In this document: positions 59,205-64,000 of the stretch, in pieces
Layout of the letters: each line of letters opens with the position of its first letter
How positions within the stretch are numbered: the first letter of the stretch is position 1
DNA from: Actinomycetota bacterium
GTDB taxonomy: Bacteria > Actinomycetota > Thermoleophilia > Miltoncostaeales > Miltoncostaeaceae
NCBI GenBank assembly: GCA_020636905.1
Contig: JACJWX010000025.1
Span: 62,001 to 126,000, forward strand
DNA: 64,000 nt
Direction of reading: 5' to 3'
Made by a program: the position numbers and the translations under genes
Notes under the pieces: generated by a model
Database searches by the model: none
Seen by the model: the letters and a program-made list of their open reading frames with translations, nothing else
Told to the model about the DNA's origin: nothing

Positions 59205-60923
59205 CTATTTCTCCAGAACGTATGACCCGGGCGCGGCCTCGATCGGCGGGTGGACGTCGCCGCCCATCGGCGGCGGCGCGACACGGTCGCCCGATCGCGT
59301 GGACATCCACTCCGCCCAGTGCTCCCACCAGCTGCCCTCGTGCTGCGTGGACGCCTCGAGCCAGTCGTGGGCCTCAGCGGGATGCTCGTGGTTGGTCCGA
59401 TACCAGGCCTTGGGGCTGGGCGGATTGACGATGCCTGCGATGTGACCCGACGAGGAAAGCACGAACTCGACGTCGGCCGCGGGGAGGATCTGGGTGCTGA
59501 TGTAGCTCCCGTCCCACAGGGCGATGTGGTCCTGGATCGCGGCGACGATGTAGGTGTCGTTGGTGATGGTGCTGAGGTCGAGCGGGACTTCGTCGAGCAC
59601 CATCTCGCCCCGGCTCAGCTGGTTGGCGAGGTAGCAGGTGCGCAGGTAGAAGCCGTGCATGTTCGACGGCATCCGGGTGCTGTCGCCGTTCCAGTGCAGG
59701 ATGTCGAAGGCCGCGGGCTCCTCGCCCATGAGCCAGTTGTTCACGACGTAGCCCCACACCAGGTCGTTCGAGCGCATGAAGGTGAAGATCCCCATCATCT
59801 CCGACGCCTCGAGGTAGCCCCGCTCCTCCATGCGCCGCTCGAGCCGCTCCACCGACGCGCGGTCGGTGAAGGCACCCAGGCGACCGGGCTTGCTGAAGTC
59901 CACGAGCGTGTTGAGCAGCGTCGCGTTGTTGACGCGGTCCTCGCCCTTCGAGGCCAGGTAGGCCAGCAGTGCTGCGGTGAGCGTTCCGCCCAGACACAGG
60001 CCGACGATGTTGACCTTCTCCGAGCCGGTGATGTCGCGGATGACGTCCATGGCGTCGAGCGGACCGCGAAGCAGGTAGTCGTCGAGTCGCACGTCGCGGT
60101 CCCCGGCATGCGGGTTGCGGTAGCTCATGACGAACACCGTGTGACCGTGCGAGACCGCCCATTCGACGAAGCTGCGACCGGGCGAGAGGTCCATGATGTA
60201 GTACTTGTTGATCCACGGAGGGCTCAGCAGCAACGGCGTCGCGTAGACGGTGTCCGTGGTGGGTGCGTACTGGATGAGCTCCATCAGCTCGTTCCGGTAG
60301 ACCACCTGTCCGGGGGTCACCGCAAGGTTGCGCCCCACCTCGAAGGCGTCCTTCGGCACCTGCCGCGGCATGCCCTCGTTGTTGACGACGTCGTCGAGGA
60401 AGTTGTGGAACCCCTTCGCGACGCTGACGCCGCCGGTGTCGAAGGCCTTCTTGAGCGCCGACGGGTTGGTGAGCAGGTTGTTCGTCGGCGAGGCCGCGTC
60501 GATCACCATGTCTGCCAGGAACGCCATGCGATGGTCGGTCGTGTCGTCGAGTTCGGTGCTGCTGAGCACGTCCTGGATGAAGCGCCCTGAGAGCAGGTAG
60601 GCCTGCATGAGCCCGAACAGGGCCGGGTTCTCGTTCCAGGCGGGATCACCGAAGCGGCGGTCCTTGCCCCCGGCCGCGATCGCCGGTGGCGTCTCGTCGC
60701 CCATCATGCGTGAGGCGGCCGCGTTGAACGCCTCGGTCATGCCCTCCATGTAGCGCATGCCAGCGTGGATCGCGCCCTCGGGGTTGCGCATGATCTCGTT
60801 CGCGGTCTTCAGCCATGCCTCCCCGAACCCGAGCGGATCGAGGGACTCAGCCGGATCCGATCCGCCGAACGGCGTGTTGGACGACTTCGACGATTCGGAT
60901 GAGGGGCTCACTGGGAACTCCAT
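59205..60923 (-). CDS. phaC: Polyhydroxyalkanoate synthase, class I type
   Basis: 572 residues. It polymerises (R)-3-hydroxyacyl-CoA into granule polyester. The N-terminal part (FGEAWLKTANEIMRNPEG) is typical. The lipase-like box GLCLGG has catalytic C310, with Asp D465 (AAIQDHIALWDGS) and His H494 (SSSGHIAGIVNPP), the complete triad. The length and single-chain form suit class I. The gene begins 16 nt before the end of the SDR gene, so translation is coupled. Its stop lies about 20 nt upstream of the phasin promoter. Confidence 0.96.
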   Translation of the reverse strand: MEFPVSPSSESSKSSNTPFGGSDPAESLDPLGFGEAWLKTANEIMRNPEGAIHAGMRYMEGMTEAFNAAASRMMGDETPPAIAAGGKDRRFGDPAWNENPALFGLMQAYLLSGRFIQDVLSSTELDDTTDHRMAFLADMVIDAASPTNNLLTNPSALKKAFDTGGVSVAKGFHNFLDDVVNNEGMPRQVPKDAFEVGRNLAVTPGQVVYRNELMELIQYAPTTDTVYATPLLLSPPWINKYYIMDLSPGRSFVEWAVSHGHTVFVMSYRNPHAGDRDVRLDDYLLRGPLDAMDVIRDITGSEKVNIVGLCLGGTLTAALLAYLASKGEDRVNNATLLNTLVDFSKPGRLGAFTDRASVERLERRMEERGYLEASEMMGIFTFMRSNDLVWGYVVNNWLMGEEPAAFDILHWNGDSTRMPSNMHGFYLRTCYLANQLSRGEMVLDEVPLDLSTITNDTYIVAAIQDHIALWDGSYISTQILPAADVEFVLSSSGHIAGIVNPPSPKAWYRTNHEHPAEAHDWLEASTQHEGSWWEHWAEWMSTRSGDRVAPPPMGGDVHPPIEAAPGSYVLEK

Positions 60924-61624
60924 TTCGTGGTTTCGATGTGCTGGATCGCCTGCCCGGTCATATCGGCGACGCGATGAACCTGACCATGGTGGTCAGCGCC
61001 TTCCGGGCCGGCCAGGCGGAGCACGAGCCGGCTGATCGTGTCGAGTTCGGCCCGAGCGCCCGTGCCCGGCTCGGTGATGGCGACGGTCGGCACGATGCAG
61101 GCGATGGTCACGCCCGTGCCCTGCAGTTCGTCCGCGAGGTGCGGCGTCAGGGTCGCCTGGGTGGCCATGGTTCCGCTCCCGAGGCCCGGGGGATCGCCGA
61201 CCGGCGTGATCCCGATGATGCGTCCATGGCCGTTGCGTTCCATGTGGGTGCGGACCGCCCGAACCATCGAGTACGCCCCCGCCAGGTTGATCTCGGCGGC
61301 GCGGGCGCGCTGGGCGGGCTCCAGGAGGGACATACTCTCGCTCACCACACCGGCCGCGTTGACGAGGATGTCGAGGCGGCCATGGCGGTCGAGCACCTCC
61401 TCCACGACGCGGTCGCAGTCCTCGGCGAGGTCGAGGTGGCCCTGGTGGATGCTCACACCGTGGGTCCCGTGTTCGACGAAGAATGCTTCAGCGGCGGTCC
61501 AGCTCCGTGCGTATCCCGCCGCGACCCGCGCCCCCGCACCCATAAGCGTCTCGGCGATGGCACGGCCGACGCCGTGCACACCACCGGTGACGAGTGCGAC
61601 CTGTCCGGACAACGTTGATCCCAT
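60908..61624 (-). CDS. SDR-family protein in the phaB position, active site degenerate
   Basis: 238 residues; start at the ATG at 61624, with GGAGGTG 6 nt before it. The N-terminal NAD(P) fold is normal (LVTGGVHGVGRAIAETLMG, NAAGVV). But the catalytic Tyr-x3-Lys stretch reads T-M-A-T-Q (Tyr to Thr, Lys to Gln), and the Ser position is in GITPVGD. Such changes should remove the usual SDR redox chemistry. It stands where acetoacetyl-CoA reductase (PhaB) would be expected. It may be a regulator or structural partner, or a reductase of an altered type. Overlaps phaC by 16 nt. Confidence 0.8.
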   Translation of the reverse strand: MGSTLSGQVALVTGGVHGVGRAIAETLMGAGARVAAGYARSWTAAEAFFVEHGTHGVSIHQGHLDLAEDCDRVVEEVLDRHGRLDILVNAAGVVSESMSLLEPAQRARAAEINLAGAYSMVRAVRTHMERNGHGRIIGITPVGDPPGLGSGTMATQATLTPHLADELQGTGVTIACIVPTVAITEPGTGARAELDTISRLVLRLAGPEGADHHGQVHRVADMTGQAIQHIETTKWSSQ

Positions 61625-61678
61625 GGTATTCACCTCCACCCTCCCGCCGACCTCGTCGGCGGGACTCGTTCTGGCCGG

Positions 61679-62701
61679 TTACGCACCGGCAGCGGTGAGC
61701 GGTCCCTCGCTCCAGCCGCAGCCGAAACGCATCGCGGGGTCCACGTCCTGTTCAGCCGCGATTCCTTCATCCACACAGCGCTGCGCCTCATCCCGAGCCG
61801 CGGCGTAGAACGCCTGCGCCACCGCCGTCGCTGCTGCGTCGACCGTGGCTTCCGGGGCCTTCCCTTCGAAGAACCCGGCACCGCTCTTGGCGCCGAGGCG
61901 CCCCGCGTCGACCTGCTGCGACAGCAGGCCCGCGTCGTCGTAGCGCGCGTCGTAGGCCTCCTCCAGGTCTCGCTGGAGGTGGGCCATGGTGTCGAGCCCG
62001 ATCATGTCCCCGAGCGCGAAGGGCCCCATCGGGGCCGGTCCACCGTCGACCACCGCCTGGTCGGCCGCGGCGAGGTCCGCCCCTTCGGCGGCCGCCGTGC
62101 GGTAGGCCTCGCACATCGCCCGCACGAGGATGCGGTTGACCAGGAAGCCCGCGCATTCCCTGACGCGCACCGGGCTCTTGCCCAGCGACTCGGCGAAGGC
62201 GACCGCGGCGTCCATGGTCTCGGGAGCGGTCGCGCCGCCCTCGACGACCTCGACCAGCTTCATCACGCTCGCGGGATTGAAGAAATGGAGCCCCACCACG
62301 CGCTCGGGCCGGTTGACCGCCCCGGCCATCTCGGTGATCGAGAGCCCCGAGGTGTTCGAGGCGATGATGGCGTCGTCGCGCATGTTGGCGGCGAGCCGCT
62401 CGAACACGATCTTCTTGATCTTCATGAGCTCGGGCACGGCTTCGATGGCCAGATCGCAGTCGGCAAGGGCAGCGTCGTCACCGGTCGGGGTGACCCGCGC
62501 GACGATGGCGTCGGCCTCTTCCTGGGTCATCCGCCCCCGGTCCACCCGGCGGGCGCAGATCTTGCCCACGTGGGCGATGCCCTTCTCGAGCGCCTCGGGG
62601 ATCGAGTCGAACAGCACCACCTCGCAGCCACCGGCCGCGCACGCCTGGGCGATCTCGCTGCCCATGATTCCGGCGCCCATCACGGCGATCTTCGTGATCA
62701 C
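61679..62701 (-). CDS. 3-hydroxyacyl-CoA dehydrogenase (HBD/PaaH type)
   Basis: 340 residues. The NAD fold is KIAVMGAGIMGSEIAQACAA. The catalytic segment is NTSGLSITEMAGAVNRPERV, followed by VVGLHFFNPASVMKLVEVVE (His in HFFNP). The C-terminal dimer domain ends FGCGWSEGPL. It interconverts 3-oxoacyl-CoA and (S)-3-hydroxyacyl-CoA. As PHA synthases use the (R)-form, the adjacent MaoC hydratase could convert via the enoyl-CoA. The start is a GTG at 62701 that overlaps the MaoC gene stop (GTGA). The length is longer than the usual ~285 residues, with a ~40-residue C-terminal extension. Confidence 0.93.
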   Translation of the reverse strand: MITKIAVMGAGIMGSEIAQACAAGGCEVVLFDSIPEALEKGIAHVGKICARRVDRGRMTQEEADAIVARVTPTGDDAALADCDLAIEAVPELMKIKKIVFERLAANMRDDAIIASNTSGLSITEMAGAVNRPERVVGLHFFNPASVMKLVEVVEGGATAPETMDAAVAFAESLGKSPVRVRECAGFLVNRILVRAMCEAYRTAAAEGADLAAADQAVVDGGPAPMGPFALGDMIGLDTMAHLQRDLEEAYDARYDDAGLLSQQVDAGRLGAKSGAGFFEGKAPEATVDAAATAVAQAFYAAARDEAQRCVDEGIAAEQDVDPAMRFGCGWSEGPLTAAGA

Positions 62702-63603
62702 GACGAGGCCTCCTCGGAGCTCGGGGCGGAGCCGGTGGCGCGGGTGGTCCCCGTGCCGGCCGGCTTGGTGGTCGACGAACGCCGGCGGGTGGTGGTCGAC
62801 GGTTTCTTCGCCGCCGGAGCCTTTTCGGCCCCCGGAGCCTTTTCGGCCGCCGGCTTCTTCGTGGCCGGCGCCTTCTTCGCGGGCGCGGGCTTCTTCGCCG
62901 CAGCGGCCGGCTTCGACTCTGAGGCGGCCTCACGCGTCGGCATGACGAGCGCTTCCCCGACGAGCACGGGCTGATCGCCCCTGCTCACGACCGTCTCCAT
63001 CACCGCACGTCCCTTCTCGGGGATCAGTTCCGTGACGGTCACGGTGGCGGTCAGCTCATCGCCCGGGAACACCGGGGCGGTCCAGCGGACGGTCTGCGAC
63101 ATGTAGATGGCGCCGGGACCGGGAAGCTGGGTGCCGAGCACGGCCGAGACCAGACCCGTGGTGAGGATCCCGTGGACGACCCTCGCCTTGAACGGCGACG
63201 CGGCCGCCCACTCCGCGTCGACGTGCGCGGGGTTGTCGTCGCCCGAGAGGCGCGCGAACGCGTCGATGTCGTCCTGGGTGAAGGTGCGCGTGATGCTCGC
63301 GCTGTCGCCGACCTTCATCTGGTCGATGGTCTTGCCCGGAGGGTAGGTCGGGAACGGCGGCGGGGCGGGCGCGGCCGGCGGCGGTGGCGGCGCAGCGGCG
63401 GCGGGTTTGTCGACCGGCGGAGCCGAGGCCGCAACGGCCCCTCCGGATGGGAACGACCACATCAGCTGCATGGAACGGGCCCACGAGCGGGACCACGAAT
63501 CGACCATCTGCTGCAAGCCCTCGATGGTCTTCGGATCGGGGCGCAACAGGCCACCGAAGGAGTCGCCGGAACCGGACGACGGGGTCTTGCGCGGGCTGGG
63601 CAT
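62698..63603 (-). CDS. MaoC/PhaJ-like hydratase with phasin-like front and histone-H1-like tail
   Basis: 301 residues from the ATG at 63603. (1) Residues ~1-55: an amphipathic helix DPKTIEGLQQMVDSWSRSWA, with Trp/Met, like granule-binding phasin helices. (2) A Pro/Ala linker ~57-90. (3) The hotdog MaoC domain ~95-215 with the Asp/His hydratase motif (SGDDNPAHVDAEW) and VVHGILTTGLVSAVLG. It should hydrate trans-enoyl-CoA to (R)-3-hydroxyacyl-CoA, the PHA monomer. (4) A tail ~225-301 of AAKKPAPAKKAP-type repeats, as in histone H1 and the PhaF phasin, which binds DNA. This is a granule-nucleoid tether candidate. It overlaps the dehydrogenase gene (GTGA). Confidence 0.87.
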   Translation of the reverse strand: MPSPRKTPSSGSGDSFGGLLRPDPKTIEGLQQMVDSWSRSWARSMQLMWSFPSGGAVAASAPPVDKPAAAAPPPPPAAPAPPPFPTYPPGKTIDQMKVGDSASITRTFTQDDIDAFARLSGDDNPAHVDAEWAAASPFKARVVHGILTTGLVSAVLGTQLPGPGAIYMSQTVRWTAPVFPGDELTATVTVTELIPEKGRAVMETVVSRGDQPVLVGEALVMPTREAASESKPAAAAKKPAPAKKAPATKKPAAEKAPGAEKAPAAKKPSTTTRRRSSTTKPAGTGTTRATGSAPSSEEASS

Positions 63604-63662
63604 CAGATCTGTCCTTTGTGTGTCAGCAGGGAGTCGTGGGTGATGGATGGAATGGCGAACGC

Positions 63663-64000
63663 CTATGAGGACCGCTCGCCGAGCCAGTCGGAGATGAGCG
63701 GCCAGAGGCCGCGCTGTGCCCCGGAGCCTGCGAGCAGGCCGACGTGGCCGGCTCTGAGGCACCGGCTCGTGCGATCTCCGGACGCGACGAGGTCCATGAG
63801 GGGCTCGGACATGTGCGGCGGAACCAGGTGGTCGGCCTCGCCGGTGACCACCAGCAGCGACGCGGTGATGTTGCGGAGGTCGACGCGTTCGCCGGCGAGT
63901 TCGTAGGTGCCGGACGCCAGCAGGTTCTGCTGGTAGAAGTCGCGGATCCACTGCACGAAGGCCGCGCCGGGGAACGGCACACCGTCGTTGACCCACTTGT
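63663..64000 (-). CDS. PHA-synthase-like (class III type) alpha/beta hydrolase, start beyond window edge
   Basis: The last ~112 codons of a gene whose start lies to the right. KWVNDGVPFPGAAFVQWIRD leads into DFYQQNLLASG, ELAGERVDLRNI, VVTGEADHLVPPHMSEPLMD, then RAGHVGLLAGSG and a WLGERSS end. The sequence order (QxNLLxxG, VDLRNI, D-H-LVPP, GH-G) matches the C-terminus of class III/IV PhaC, with its Asp and His. A second synthase or a depolymerase-like partner in the same operon is therefore likely. Its stop is 59 nt before the MaoC gene. Confidence 0.75.
   Translation of the reverse strand, partial: KWVNDGVPFPGAAFVQWIRDFYQQNLLASGTYELAGERVDLRNITASLLVVTGEADHLVPPHMSEPLMDLVASGDRTSRCLRAGHVGLLAGSGAQRGLWPLISDWLGERSS

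Noticed and set aside
62750..62930. Low-complexity GCC/GGC repeats as a possible CRISPR or simple repeat
   Set aside because: They encode the AAKKPAPAKK-type tail of the MaoC protein; the spacing is irregular and there are no spacer-like units.

Overview
The window is uniformly GC-rich (about 70 %) and densely packed with genes. There is no rRNA, insertion sequence, prophage or CRISPR array. Actinomycetota is the best fit. The evidence is a Gram-positive type LexA box (CGAAC-N4-GTTCG), an ImuB/DnaE2 mutasome with its DUF6504 companion, a PfkA of the actinobacterial pyrophosphate type, a single-chain ~1,825-residue acyl-CoA carboxylase, and many apparently leaderless genes with a TANNNT -10 box 6-7 nt before ATG/GTG. 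Gene order and the polyhydroxyalkanoate locus suggest Thermoleophilia (Solirubrobacterales-like), but that is inference, not proof.

Layout. 1-5.1 kb (-): mnmA (fused to an IscU-like domain), a small membrane protein, a small ORF and alaS (cut by the left edge), next to a thioredoxin-fold lipoprotein. 5.5-7.4 kb (+): two small unknowns and a secreted HExxH protein. 7.5-9.6 kb (-): a transmembrane chemoreceptor. 9.8-14.1 kb (-): glutamate formimidoyltransferase, a membrane protein, hisS and aspS, tightly overlapping. 14.2-17.8 kb (+): a heterodimeric ABC exporter behind a palindromic operator. 17.9-18.1 kb: tRNA-Gln(CTG) and tRNA-Glu(CTC). 18.3-20.1 kb: a GH15 glucoamylase/trehalase pseudogene with about seven frame changes. 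20.1-22.3 kb: an unknown, a Gmad2 lipoprotein, and a MarR-GNAT fusion. 22.3-27.9 kb: a giant CheB-CheR-PAS-GGDEF-EAL protein divergent from a soluble chemoreceptor. 28-33 kb (+): pyrophosphate-type phosphofructokinase, topoisomerase III, an ArfB-like release factor and a nitroreductase. 33-35.3 kb (-): a GGDEF/HD-GYP protein.

35.4-44.8 kb: a split SOS mutasome. imuB (with an overlapping DUF6504 gene) and dnaE2 each begin directly at an identical 14-bp LexA box. Between them lie an FAD oxidoreductase and the sulfate-activation genes cysD-cysNC. These two are separated by a near-perfect 15-bp inverted repeat that buries the cysD stop and the cysNC ribosome site.

44.8-50.7 kb: envelope and phospholipid-type functions (metallophosphoesterase, LPG-synthase-like flippase, PAP2 phosphatase, GDPD-like phosphodiesterase) and a class-A beta-lactamase-like protein. 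50.8-58.3 kb: a eukaryote-like single-chain acyl-CoA carboxylase divergent from a ketoacyl synthase III with a large unknown N-terminal domain.

58.4-64 kb (-): a polyhydroxyalkanoate locus. In transcription order it holds a class-III-like synthase (cut by the right edge), a MaoC hydratase with a histone-H1-like tail, 3-hydroxyacyl-CoA dehydrogenase, an SDR lacking its catalytic Tyr/Lys, and class I PhaC. A strong promoter with two direct-repeat operators then drives a phasin and an XRE regulator. Together these could make 3-hydroxyacyl-CoA, polymerise it, coat the granule and perhaps tether it to the nucleoid. The tether and the repeat-based autoregulation are the most novel ideas here.
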